Below the pieces are notes generated by a model. It was not told the origin of the DNA. It saw only the letters and a program-made list of their open reading frames with translations, and made no database searches. From Eubacterium sp. UBA4343 (GTDB lineage: Bacteria; Bacillota; Clostridia; Lachnospirales; Lachnospiraceae): DNA of 12,374 bases. This document shows positions 1-6,192 of the stretch, piece after piece. The stretch lies in NCBI GenBank assembly GCA_002394235.1, contig DGTF01000041.1, forward strand, positions 1-12,374, in the 5' to 3' direction. Within the stretch, counting starts at the first letter, position 1. Each line of letters opens with the position of its first letter. The translations under genes and the position numbers were made by a program.

Positions 1-23
1 GGGTTCGAGTCCCCGATGCTTCA
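1..23 (+). tRNA. tRNA, 3' end only (identity not determinable)
   Basis: The window opens inside a tRNA. GGG, the loop TTCGAGT and CCCCG form the T arm (the first two bases of its 5' strand are outside the window). Then come the 3' acceptor strand ATGCTTC (16-22) and discriminator A at 23. The 5' acceptor strand should therefore read GAAGCAT, outside the window. No CCA is encoded; TTTTG follows. The anticodon is not visible, so the amino acid cannot be assigned. Confidence 0.85.
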
Positions 24-38
24 TTTTGTGATGACCAG

Positions 39-66
39 AAGAGATGACATTCTGTCATCTCTTTTT
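39..66 (+). terminator. Intrinsic terminator after the first tRNA
   Basis: AAGAGATGACA (39-49), loop TTC, then TGTCATCTCTT (53-63) form a perfect 11-bp stem followed by a run of T (62-66). It lies 16 nt after the partial tRNA and should separate its transcript from the tRNA-Leu downstream. Confidence 0.85.
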
Positions 67-116
67 CTATATCATTCAGTTTCTGTATCAGACGGATATG
101 AAAAGCTGTACGCTAT

Positions 117-196
117 GCGGCTATGGCGGAATTGGCAGACGCGGCGGGTTTAGGTCCCGTTGGGAAACCATGCAGGTTCGAGTCCTGTTAGCCGCA
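117..196 (+). tRNA. tRNA-Leu (anticodon UAG)
   Basis: The acceptor strands GCGGCTA (117-123) and TAGCCGC (189-195) pair perfectly, with discriminator A at 196. The anticodon arm is GCGGG, loop TTTAGGT (149-155), CCCGT, which places TAG at 151-153 and reads CUN leucine codons. A long variable arm containing TGGGAAACCA marks it as a class II tRNA. The T arm is GCAGG, TTCGAGT, CCTGT. CCA is not encoded and must be added after transcription. I found no convincing promoter between the upstream terminator and this gene. Confidence 0.97.
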
Positions 197-209
197 GTAT
201 TCACATCCT

Positions 210-238
210 TTCATCTTATTTCCCATTTGAGATAATAT
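210..238 (+). promoter_or_regulatory. Weak candidate promoter for rho
   Basis: TAATAT (233-238) is a fair -10 element. The hexamer 17 nt upstream, TTCATC (210-215), matches the -35 consensus at only three of six positions. If used, transcription would begin near 244 and leave a leader of about 200 nt before rho. Read-through from the tRNA-Leu is an alternative, since no terminator is visible after that tRNA. Confidence 0.35.
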
Positions 239-319
239 AAATCCATGTGACCTGATTTTATTCTTCAAAAAACGGATTACGCGGCATATTTCTGAGCGGC
301 ACGCCAGATCGCATCTTAT

Positions 320-340
320 CAGGGAGACGGCCGTACCCTG
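320..340 (+). other. Hairpin in rho leader
   Basis: CAGGG (320-324) and CCCTG (336-340) flank the perfect palindrome ACGGCCGT (327-334). The stem is short and has no T-run, so it is not a terminator. It is part of the structured region ahead of rho. Confidence 0.4.
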
Positions 341-346
341 TATGCA

Positions 347-433
347 CAGCGCATCAATTATTCCGGGTTAAATCCCCGGAGCGTTATAACAGCGCACCAG
401 CAATTCCGGATTACATTCCCGGAGTGTTTTAAA
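347..433 (+). repeat. Imperfect 43-bp tandem repeat in rho leader
   Basis: Copy 1 (347-389) and copy 2 (390-433) both begin CAGCGCA, continue through TTCCGG and CCCGGAG, and end in GTT(T)A. Each can fold as a small hairpin, TCCGGG with CCCGGA in copy 1 and TCCGG with CCGGA in copy 2. Copy 2 ends directly against the rho ribosome binding site. Rho is known in other bacteria to control its own mRNA through the leader, so a regulatory role is a reasonable inference but is not shown here. Confidence 0.65.
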
Positions 434-445
434 AGAGAGGACGAT

Positions 446-2197
446 ATGACCAGAGAACAGTACGAAACATTACAATTGAAAGAGCTTCGGGAGATCGCAA
501 AATCCAGAAAGCTTAAGGGAACAACGGCGATGCGGAAGGAACAATTGATTAACCGGATGCTCGAGGAAGACGCGAAGGAATCTGTGAAACCAGAAGTCTC
601 GTCAGCCGAGCCTTCAATGGCAGAAGCCCCGGGAGCCGATCAGTTAAGATCAGGCTCCTCTCGAACATCTTCTTCGAGAACAGGTTCTTCGAAAGCCGGT
701 TCCTCGAGAGCAGACTTCTCAAAAACAGAGGCAACAAAAAACAGTTATTCCAGAAACGAGGGCGGCAGCCGGAGAAGTTCTTCCCGGGGAAACGATAATG
801 ATTACAGCAGCCGGAGGGATTTCCGGCACAACGAATCTCACGAGCGACAGAACAACAGCGAGCATCAGAACGGATATGAGCGTCAGAACACCGCCGAACG
901 CCAGAACGGATATGAACGTCAGAACACTGGCGTACGCCAGAACGGATATGAGCGTCCAAACAATGGGGACCGACAGAACGGATACGAACATCAAAACAGT
1001 GACGAACATCAAAATGATGGTTTTGACGAAAGCGAAAACGAACAGATGCGCCAGGAACTCGGGCAGCTCGACAGCGGGACGGAAGCCCATGGCATTCTTG
1101 AAGTTATGTCTGACGGATACGGGTTTATCCGCTCCGAAAATTTTCTCCCGGGAGATGACGACGTCTACGTTTCTCCTTCCCAGATCCGGAAATTCCATTT
1201 AAAAACCGGAGATGTTCTCTGCGGCAACACAAGGATAAAATCACAGAACGAGAAATTTTCCGCCCTTCTGTTTGTAAAAAGCGTGAACGGTCTTGACCCA
1301 TATGTCAATGGCCGCCGGATGAATTTCGAAGATATGACGCCCATCTTTCCAAACGAGCGCATTCATCTGGAGCGTCCGGGCGGGCCTGTTGCGATGCGGA
1401 TTGTAGATCTGGTCAGTCCCATCGGCAAGGGACAGAGAGGAATGATTGTCTCTCCGCCGAAAGCCGGAAAAACAACGCTGTTGAAAGAAGCTGCAAAATC
1501 GATTCTCCGCAATAATCCGGAGATGCATGTCATCATTCTTCTGATCGATGAACGGCCGGAGGAAGTGACCGACATCAGGGAAACGGTTCGCGGAAAAAAC
1601 GTAGAGGTCATCTATTCCACCTTCGATGAACTCCCGGAGCATCACAAGAGGGTCTCGGAAATGGTAATCGAACGGGCAAAGCGCCTGGTTGAAAACAGAC
1701 AGGATGTCATCATCTTCATTGACAGCATCACCCGTCTGGCGAGAGCGTACAATCAGGTCGTCCCACCGAGTGGAAGAACTCTCTCCGGTGGTCTTGATCC
1801 TGCAGCTCTTCACATGCCGAAGCGTTTCTTCGGAGCGGCCCGGAACATGCGTGAGGGCGGCAGTCTTACCATCCTTGCGACCGCGCTTGTAGACACCGGA
1901 AGCAAGATGGATGACGTTGTCTATGAGGAGTTCAAGGGCACCGGTAATATGGAGCTGATCCTTGACCGGAAGCTGCAGGAGCGGCGTGTCTTCCCGGCCA
2001 TCGATCTCGCAAGGTCCGGAACCAGAAGAGAGGACCTGCTTCTGGATTCGGATGAACTCGAGGCGGTAAACAACATGCGCCGTGCACTGAACGGTCTTCG
2101 TGCCGAAGAAGCAGGCGAAAATGTACTGAACATGTTTACCCATACGAGAAACAACCGAGAACTTGTTCAGATGCTGAAAAAACAGCGAATTGTCTGA
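446..2197 (+). CDS. rho: Transcription termination factor Rho with long disordered repeat insert
   Basis: Rho is a hexameric RNA-dependent ATPase that loads on nascent RNA and terminates transcription. Residues 1-42 form the N-terminal helical domain (Rho_N, SAP-like). Residues 215-285 form the cold-shock-like primary RNA-binding domain, including DGYGFIR at 223-229. The RecA-like motor follows, with Walker A PKAGKTT (338-344), Walker B VIIFIDS (421-427), the R-loop region around [11 protein letters not shown] (442-452) and [15 protein letters not shown] (496-510). At 583 residues it is about 160 longer than compact Rho proteins. The excess is residues 43-210: first Ser/Arg-rich pentads, then four 12-residue Asn/Gln repeats. 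The start is set by AAGAGAGG at 433-440, 5 nt before ATG. The gene stands alone on its transcript side: tRNA-Leu lies upstream and rpmE has its own promoter. Identity is certain; the function of the insert is not known here. Confidence 0.98.
   Translation: MTREQYETLQLKELREIAKSRKLKGTTAMRKEQLINRMLEEDAKESVKPEVSSAEPSMAEAPGADQLRSGSSRTSSSRTGSSKAGSSRADFSKTEATKNSYSRNEGGSRRSSSRGNDNDYSSRRDFRHNESHERQNNSEHQNGYERQNTAERQNGYERQNTGVRQNGYERPNNGDRQNGYEHQNSDEHQNDGFDESENEQMRQELGQLDSGTEAHGILEVMSDGYGFIRSENFLPGDDDVYVSPSQIRKFHLKTGDVLCGNTRIKSQNEKFSALLFVKSVNGLDPYVNGRRMNFEDMTPIFPNERIHLERPGGPVAMRIVDLVSPIGKGQRGMIVSPPKAGKTTLLKEAAKSILRNNPEMHVIILLIDERPEEVTDIRETVRGKNVEVIYSTFDELPEHHKRVSEMVIERAKRLVENRQDVIIFIDSITRLARAYNQVVPPSGRTLSGGLDPAALHMPKRFFGAARNMREGGSLTILATALVDTGSKMDDVVYEEFKGTGNMELILDRKLQERRVFPAIDLARSGTRREDLLLDSDELEAVNNMRRALNGLRAEEAGENVLNMFTHTRNNRELVQMLKKQRIV
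653..730 (+). repeat. 15-bp coding repeat: Ser/Arg pentads in Rho insert
   Basis: Rho residues about 70-95 read as degenerate five-residue units ([25 protein letters not shown]), and further fading units follow to about residue 104. The stretch is basic and serine-rich with no hydrophobic core, so it should be disordered and could contact RNA. It is directly followed by the Asn/Gln repeat block. Confidence 0.75.
863..1006 (+). repeat. 36-bp coding repeat x4: Asn/Gln repeats in Rho insert
   Basis: Four 12-residue units occupy Rho residues 140-187: [36 protein letters not shown] and [13 protein letters not shown] further HQN follows and a half unit, ERQNNSE, precedes (133-139). Each unit is itself two six-residue halves of form xQNxxE. 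At DNA level the core CAGAACGGATAYGA recurs every 36 bp, so the number could vary by slippage or unequal exchange without breaking the frame. Confidence 0.9.
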
Positions 2198-2217
2198 TCT
2201 CGTCTGATAGCAGCGGA

Positions 2218-2248
2218 CTGCATCCGTCACAGACCGTGTGATGGGCAG
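2218..2248 (+). other. Strong hairpin just after rho, without adjacent T-run
   Basis: CTGC plus CCGTCACA (2218-2221, 2224-2231) pair with TGTGATGG plus GCAG (2237-2248), giving 12 pairs with a 2-nt bulge and a GACCG loop. The first run of T (2262-2267) comes about 13 nt later, too far for a standard intrinsic terminator. It may protect the rho mRNA 3' end or be a weak terminator. Confidence 0.5.
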
Positions 2249-2320
2249 TGGGATCTAAACAGTTTTTCAACCGTTTTTTCAACAGCTGCTTCGATGGTCG
2301 TGAACCGTATCAGAATACAC

Positions 2321-2392
2321 GTCAAAAACCAGTTGCAGAATAGATGTCAAAAATGCAGAACACATGTCAAAAATCAGTTGCAAAACAGACAT
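2321..2392 (+). repeat. Three direct repeats overlapping the rpmE promoter
   Basis: Three copies begin GTCAAAAA: 2321-2345, 2346-2365 and 2366-2392. Copies 1 and 3 continue YCAGTTGCARAA; copy 2 lacks the CAGT segment and reads TGCAGAACACAT. Copy 3 contains the -35 hexamer of the rpmE promoter. The spacing of roughly two helical turns suits protein binding sites or decayed promoter duplications; neither is proven. Confidence 0.7.
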
Positions 2393-2406
2393 TCCCGTGG
2401 TATGAT
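2378..2406 (+). promoter_or_regulatory. Promoter of rpmE
   Basis: TTGCAA (2378-2383), a 17-nt spacer and TATGAT (2401-2406) match the primary sigma factor consensus at four and five of six positions. Transcription would start near 2413, giving a leader of about 75 nt before rpmE. The -35 element lies within the third GTCAAAAA repeat. Confidence 0.75.
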
Positions 2407-2488
2407 GATAAGGCTGTTAATCTGATACGAAAGTTGAGACACAGCATACCAATAAATTTACCAGATATGAATTGGAAGAGGTGAAAAC

Positions 2489-2689
2489 ATGAAACAGGGC
2501 ATTCATCCAGAGTATTATGAAGCTACCGTTACCTGCAACTGCGGGAACACCTTCAAGGTAGGTTCTACAAAAAAGGAGATCCACGTCGAGATCTGCTCCA
2601 AATGCCATCCGTTCTACACAGGACAGCAGAAGGCAGCAAAGGCTCGTGGTCGTATTGATGCATTCAACAAGAAATACGGTCTTAAGTAA
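2489..2689 (+). CDS. rpmE: 50S ribosomal protein L31 (zinc-binding type)
   Basis: L31 is a small late-assembling protein of the large ribosomal subunit that helps bridge the two subunits. The 66-residue product has the family's opening MKQGIHPEY and all four zinc-ligand cysteines: C16 and C18 in TCNCGN, C36 and C39 in CSKCHPF. This marks the zinc-containing form; the alternative form made under zinc starvation lacks these cysteines. The basic C-terminus ends FNKKYGLK. The start follows GGAAGAGGTG at 2474-2483, 5 nt before ATG. The gene is monocistronic by sequence: its own promoter lies upstream and a strong terminator begins 32 nt after the stop. Position between rho and prmC-prfA is common in Clostridia. 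Confidence 0.98.
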   Translation: MKQGIHPEYYEATVTCNCGNTFKVGSTKKEIHVEICSKCHPFYTGQQKAAKARGRIDAFNKKYGLK

Positions 2690-2721
2690 CGTAGAATTTG
2701 CGGCGCTTATCAGAAAACAGA

Positions 2722-2755
2722 AACGAGTCGGAACATTCGTTCCGGCTCGTTTTTT
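2722..2755 (+). terminator. Intrinsic terminator of rpmE
   Basis: AACGAGTCGGAAC (2722-2734), loop ATTC and GTTCCGGCTCGTT (2739-2751) form a 13-bp stem with one G-T pair, followed by T through 2755. It ends the rpmE transcript and isolates it from prmC. Confidence 0.93.
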
Positions 2756-3094
2756 CACATACTTTTGTTTGAAGGCCATCCGTTCTTTGTGAATTGACAC
2801 TCTCTGTCACCTCACCGTATCGAGCACAAGACTGCCTGTCGTCCGGATGAAATACAAAGTATAGGTTAGCCTTCAAGCAGATCTCATATATTTAATCGAG
2901 CGGAAGATCGTTCGTATCGGACTGAAGCGTTCCTCTCAGGCAGTTCTCTTGCGCCCATCGTCATGTTATCGTATAATTCTGCTGTATAAATGGCCATTAA
3001 ACGCCGGCTCTTTAAAACGCAGACAGATTACCTGCCGTAAAGCACGCGCAAGAGACCGGATGCGGTTTACGCTCTCCCTGGAGGTGGATCTATA
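2756..3094 (+). other. Gene-free stretch between rpmE and prmC
   Basis: No credible coding sequence is present on either strand. The left half (2767-2878) can be closed by a 10-bp long-range stem, GTTTGAAGGC with GCCTTCAAGC. It also holds a local hairpin TGACA-CTCTC-TGTCA (2795-2809), and CATCCG with CGGATG can pair inside. A TTGACA at 2794-2799 sits in that hairpin but lacks a good -10. The right half has the prmC promoter (2949-2977) and a leader with a small hairpin (CGTAAA 3036-3041 with TTTACG 3066-3071) next to the prmC ribosome binding site. I recognise no known riboswitch. Confidence 0.6.
2949..2977 (+). promoter_or_regulatory. Promoter of prmC-prfA
   Basis: TTGCGC (2949-2954), a 17-nt spacer and a perfect TATAAT (2972-2977). 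The predicted start near 2984 gives a leader of about 110 nt. This makes the prmC-prfA pair independent of rpmE, which ends in its own terminator. Confidence 0.78.
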
Positions 3095-3979
3095 ATGTCC
3101 GATAATTTACAGTCCTTCCGTTTGCAGTCTTTTCATGACTGGTATCATTACGGAATTCGTCTGCTGTCCGCTTCCGGAATTGCCGACGCAAAAACAGATG
3201 TATGGCTTCTGATGGAGCATGCAACCGGCATTACGCGCAGCTGGTATCTGCTGCACGGCGATGAGCCCATGCCCGCGGACGCTGCAGCGGAATACTCCCG
3301 GCTTCTGACGGAACGCGGCCGCCGCATCCCGCTCCAGTACCTGACCGGTCAGGCCTGGTTCTATGGCAATTGTTTTTCCGTCAGCCCGGCTGTTCTGATC
3401 CCGAGGCAGGATACAGAGACTCTTGTAGAAGAGGCAGCCGGGATTCTGGAGACCGGCTGGCACATTCTGGACATGTGCACCGGCAGCGGATGCATCCTGC
3501 TGTCCCTCCTGAAAAGCTGTCCCGATGTGACGGGAACCGGCACCGATCTCTCGCCCGAAGCGCTCGATATCGCTCGAAAGAACAGAAAAGCTCTGGGCGT
3601 GGAAGAAGACCGCGCTGTTTTTTATTGCGGAGATCTTTTTGAGGCGCTTCCCGCCGGAGAGGAATATGACGTAATTCTCTCCAACCCGCCTTATATCCCC
3701 ACCGGGGTCATCGACGGACTGGATCCCGAAGTGCGGGACCACGAGCCATATCAGGCCCTTGACGGACATGAAGACGGGCTCTATTTCGAAGAAAAAATCG
3801 CAGAGGAGGCCAGGAGGCATTTCCGAAAGGGACAGAAAGGATATCTTTTTCTTGAAATCGGATACGATCAGGGAACGGATATACGGAGAATTCTCGAACG
3901 TCTCGGATATCACGACATCTGCATCACGAAAGATCTCGGGGGAAACGACCGTGTTGCCGGCGGCTGTTACCTCCGCTGA
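3095..3979 (+). CDS. prmC: Release factor glutamine N5-methyltransferase
   Basis: PrmC (HemK) transfers a methyl group from S-adenosylmethionine to the glutamine of the GGQ motif in class 1 release factors, which speeds peptide release. The 294-residue product has the usual two-part build: an N-terminal helical substrate-binding domain (about 1-90, ending in the conserved [11 protein letters not shown]) and a Rossmann-type methyltransferase domain. SAM motif I is DMCTGSGC (126-133). The catalytic NPPY lies at 197-200 and positions the target amide. LIPRQDTE (101-108) matches the family's LIPRPETE with Q replacing the usual P. The start is fixed by CTGGAGGTGG (3078-3087), 7 nt before ATG. prfA, encoding its substrate, begins 16 nt after the stop, so the two are surely one operon. 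Confidence 0.97.
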   Translation: MSDNLQSFRLQSFHDWYHYGIRLLSASGIADAKTDVWLLMEHATGITRSWYLLHGDEPMPADAAAEYSRLLTERGRRIPLQYLTGQAWFYGNCFSVSPAVLIPRQDTETLVEEAAGILETGWHILDMCTGSGCILLSLLKSCPDVTGTGTDLSPEALDIARKNRKALGVEEDRAVFYCGDLFEALPAGEEYDVILSNPPYIPTGVIDGLDPEVRDHEPYQALDGHEDGLYFEEKIAEEARRHFRKGQKGYLFLEIGYDQGTDIRRILERLGYHDICITKDLGGNDRVAGGCYLR

Positions 3980-3995
3980 CAGAAAGGTGGAAGCT

Positions 3996-5072
3996 ATGTT
4001 TGAAAAGCTGGAAGATGTGCAGCTCCGGCTTGAAGAGGTTTTGAACCGCCTCAGCGATCCGGATACTGCCAACGATCCGGCACGTCTGCAAAGTCTGATG
4101 CGAGAGCAGGCAGAACTGCAGCCGGTTGCGGATACCTATGCGGCTTACAAGAAAAATGAGGCCGCAATCTCCGAAAGTCTTGAACTCCTGGAATCTGAAA
4201 ACGATCCGGAAATGCGCGAGATGCTCAAGGAAGAACTACAGAGCTCTCGCAGTCAGAAATCAGATCTCGAACAGCAGCTGAAGCTTCTGCTCCTGCCGAA
4301 GGATCCGAACGACGAAAAAAATGTTATCTTTGAGATCCGCGCCGGAGCGGGCGGTGAGGAAGCCGCTCTTTTCGCGTCAGAAATTTACCGCATGTACATG
4401 AAGTACGCAGACAGCCGGGGGTGGAAGACAGATCTGGTCAATCTGGAAGAGACCGGTCTCGGCGGATGCAAGGAGTGCACCTTCAAGATCATCGGCCGCG
4501 GCGCCTATTCCCGCCTGAAATACGAGAGCGGTGTACACCGGGTGCAGCGGGTGCCCGCAACCGAATCCGGAGGAAGAATTCATACATCGACCTGCACGGT
4601 CGCGGTCATGCCTGAGGTTACCGATGACATCAGCATAGATATTCCGGACAAGGATGTCCGTATCGATGTCATGCGCGCGTCCGGAAATGGCGGACAGTGT
4701 GTCAACACGACAGACTCCGCCGTGCGTCTCACCCATCTGCCTACCGGAATCGTTATTTATTCACAGACAGAGAAAAGTCAGCTTCAGAATAAAGCCAAGG
4801 CATGGGCTCTGCTCCGCGCAAAGCTATACTTCCTCGAACAGCAGAAACGGCATGACGAAGAAGCCGAGATGCGCAGAAGCCAGATCGGAACCGGCGATCG
4901 CTCCGAGAAAATCCGCACCTATAATTTTCCTCAGGGCCGCGTGACAGACCACAGAATTCATCTCACTCTGCATCAGATTGACAGTATAATGGATGGAGAC
5001 CTTGACGAGCTGATCGACAGTCTCATCGCCGCCGACCAGGCGGCAAAGCTCGCGAAATTACAGGAGCAATAA
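3996..5072 (+). CDS. prfA: Peptide chain release factor 1
   Basis: RF1 reads UAA and UAG stop codons in the ribosomal A site and triggers hydrolysis of the peptidyl-tRNA. The 358-residue product is full length. Its stop-codon tripeptide PAT is at 187-189, in [18 protein letters not shown], which separates it from RF2 (SPF). The catalytic GGQ is at 232-234, inside [18 protein letters not shown], and Q234 is the expected target of PrmC from the gene just upstream. Residues 1-100 form the charged helical domain 1. The reading frame stays open far upstream inside prmC. I chose ATG 3996 because it follows AAAGGTGG (3983-3990) by 5 nt and gives the standard N-terminus MFEKLEDV. No clear terminator follows. 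Confidence 0.98.
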   Translation: MFEKLEDVQLRLEEVLNRLSDPDTANDPARLQSLMREQAELQPVADTYAAYKKNEAAISESLELLESENDPEMREMLKEELQSSRSQKSDLEQQLKLLLLPKDPNDEKNVIFEIRAGAGGEEAALFASEIYRMYMKYADSRGWKTDLVNLEETGLGGCKECTFKIIGRGAYSRLKYESGVHRVQRVPATESGGRIHTSTCTVAVMPEVTDDISIDIPDKDVRIDVMRASGNGGQCVNTTDSAVRLTHLPTGIVIYSQTEKSQLQNKAKAWALLRAKLYFLEQQKRHDEEAEMRRSQIGTGDRSEKIRTYNFPQGRVTDHRIHLTLHQIDSIMDGDLDELIDSLIAADQAAKLAKLQEQ

Positions 5073-5227
5073 AATAAACAGCGCGAGAATGCTCATGCCT
5101 GTTAAAGCACGAAGGCAGCAAAGTGACGTGCAAGCTTATATAGTGCGTGGCACGATGCATCGCAGGACACCGCTTTTCAAATCATTCAGATACATGAAAC
5201 AACAGGAAAATCATGGGAGGAGTAAGT

Positions 5228-6142
5228 ATGAAACAAACTACACTGGCAGTTATGGCGGCCGGAATCGGCAGCCGCTTTGGAAAGGGAATCAAGCAGCTGG
5301 AGCCTCTCGGCCCGAACGGAGAAATCATCATGGATTACTCCATTCATGATGCAATAGAGGCAGGCTTTGATAAAGTCGTGTTCATCATCCGTAAGGACCT
5401 GGAGAAGGATTTCCGCGAGATCATCGGCAGCCGTATGGAGAAGAAAATTCCCTGCGAATACGCTTTTCAGGAGCTGGATGCTCTTCCGTCAGGATTTACA
5501 AAGCCTGAGGGAAGAACGAAACCATGGGGCACCGGCCAGGCGATTCTCGCCTGTCGCGGACTCATTGACACACCGTTTGCGGTTATTAACGCTGATGACT
5601 ACTACGGCAAGAAGGCCTTTACTCTTCTGCACGACTATCTCGTTGCGGATCATCCGACACAGAACGGCATTCATCAGATCTGCATGGCCGGTTTCCGTCT
5701 TGGCAACACCCTCAGCGATAACGGAGGTGTTACCCGCGGAGTATGCGTCCTTGACTCCGACCGGAATCTGATCGGTGTCAATGAAACCCAGAACATTGTT
5801 CGCACCCCCGGTGGCGCTGCGGTTCATTCTCCTGACGGAGACGTTCCCATCGATGTCAATTCTATGGTTTCCATGAATATGTGGGGACTGCAGGCAGATT
5901 TCATCGATCTTCTGGACAGTGCGTTCCGTGAATTCCTTGCGCAGATTCCCGATGGTGATCTGAAGAAGGAATTCCTTCTTCCAACCTATATTGATCAGCT
6001 GCTTCACCAGGGAAAGGCTGTCGTAAAGGTTCTGGACACAGACGACACCTGGTTTGGCGTTACCTATCAGGAAGACAAGGACAGCGTCCGCAAGGCTTTC
6101 TCCGACCTTTGCAGCAGGGGTGTTTACGGAAAGCTTATCTGA
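5228..6142 (+). CDS. Nucleotidyltransferase of the sugar-phosphate type, specificity unknown
   Basis: The 304-residue product resembles NTP_transferase (GT-A fold) enzymes, which join a nucleotide to a sugar phosphate or related acceptor. The N-terminal nucleotide-binding loop is AAGIGSRFG (10-18), followed by GIKQLEPLG. A PWGTGQA motif (99-105) and a metal-binding NADDYYG (121-127) are as expected for the fold. Near the C-terminus, DTWFGVTYQEDKDSV (271-286 region) replaces the left-handed beta-helix found in larger members, so this is a catalytic domain only. The IGSRFGKGIKQL variant differs from the GxGTRLxPxT of GalU and RmlA. The start is set by GGGAGGAG (5215-5222), 5 nt before ATG; an upstream ATG at 5213 overlaps that site and is unlikely. 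It stands alone between prfA and a lipoprotein gene, so the context does not reveal the substrate. Confidence 0.85.
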   Translation: MKQTTLAVMAAGIGSRFGKGIKQLEPLGPNGEIIMDYSIHDAIEAGFDKVVFIIRKDLEKDFREIIGSRMEKKIPCEYAFQELDALPSGFTKPEGRTKPWGTGQAILACRGLIDTPFAVINADDYYGKKAFTLLHDYLVADHPTQNGIHQICMAGFRLGNTLSDNGGVTRGVCVLDSDRNLIGVNETQNIVRTPGGAAVHSPDGDVPIDVNSMVSMNMWGLQADFIDLLDSAFREFLAQIPDGDLKKEFLLPTYIDQLLHQGKAVVKVLDTDDTWFGVTYQEDKDSVRKAFSDLCSRGVYGKLI

Positions 6143-6148
6143 GTGCAC

Positions 6149-6176
6149 TTGCGCAACCCGGAGGGGACCATATAAT
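6149..6176 (+). promoter_or_regulatory. Candidate promoter of the TPR lipoprotein gene
   Basis: TTGCGC (6149-6154), a 16-nt spacer and a perfect TATAAT (6171-6176). The -35 hexamer is the same as at the prmC promoter. The predicted start near 6183 is only about 10 nt before the ATG at 6193, which would leave most of the ribosome binding site outside the transcript. Either the mRNA is nearly leaderless or the match is fortuitous and the gene is read from upstream. Confidence 0.45.
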
Positions 6177-6192
6177 CAGAGGTAACCACATC

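Noticed and set aside
44..235. 63-codon open frame across the tRNA-Leu
   Set aside because: It runs through a terminator and a complete tRNA gene and has no ribosome binding site.
549..1198. Long open frames on the - strand and in another + frame across the Rho insert (reading as repeated Val/Ser/His-rich or Arg/Thr-rich proteins)
   Set aside because: They arise because the 36-bp and 15-bp repeats keep all frames open. They have no ribosome binding site and no recognisable domain, while the rho frame is continuous and conserved on both sides.
1241..2230. 329-codon open frame on the - strand within rho
   Set aside because: It is antisense to the conserved Rho ATPase core, has no family features or start signal, and is explained by codon usage of rho.
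2794..2823. TTGACA at 2794-2799 as a promoter
   Set aside because: The hexamers at proper spacing (GTATCG, TATCGA) are poor -10 elements, and the hexamer lies inside a small hairpin.
3759..3995. Upstream extension of prfA into prmC in the prfA frame
   Set aside because: The added residues do not resemble RF1, and ATG 3996 has a good ribosome binding site and gives the normal N-terminus and length.
3107..4072. 321-codon open frame on the - strand over prmC
   Set aside because: It is the antisense shadow of prmC and the prfA start; no motifs or ribosome binding site were seen.
5077..5103. Hairpin AACAG...CTGTT after prfA as a terminator
   Set aside because: The stem is interrupted by bulges and no T-run follows (AAAGCACG).
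5153..5162. Perfect palindrome CGATGCATCG upstream of the nucleotidyltransferase gene, as an operator
   Set aside because: A single 10-bp palindrome is expected by chance at this scale, and no good promoter was found near it (TATATA at 5137 lacks a -35).
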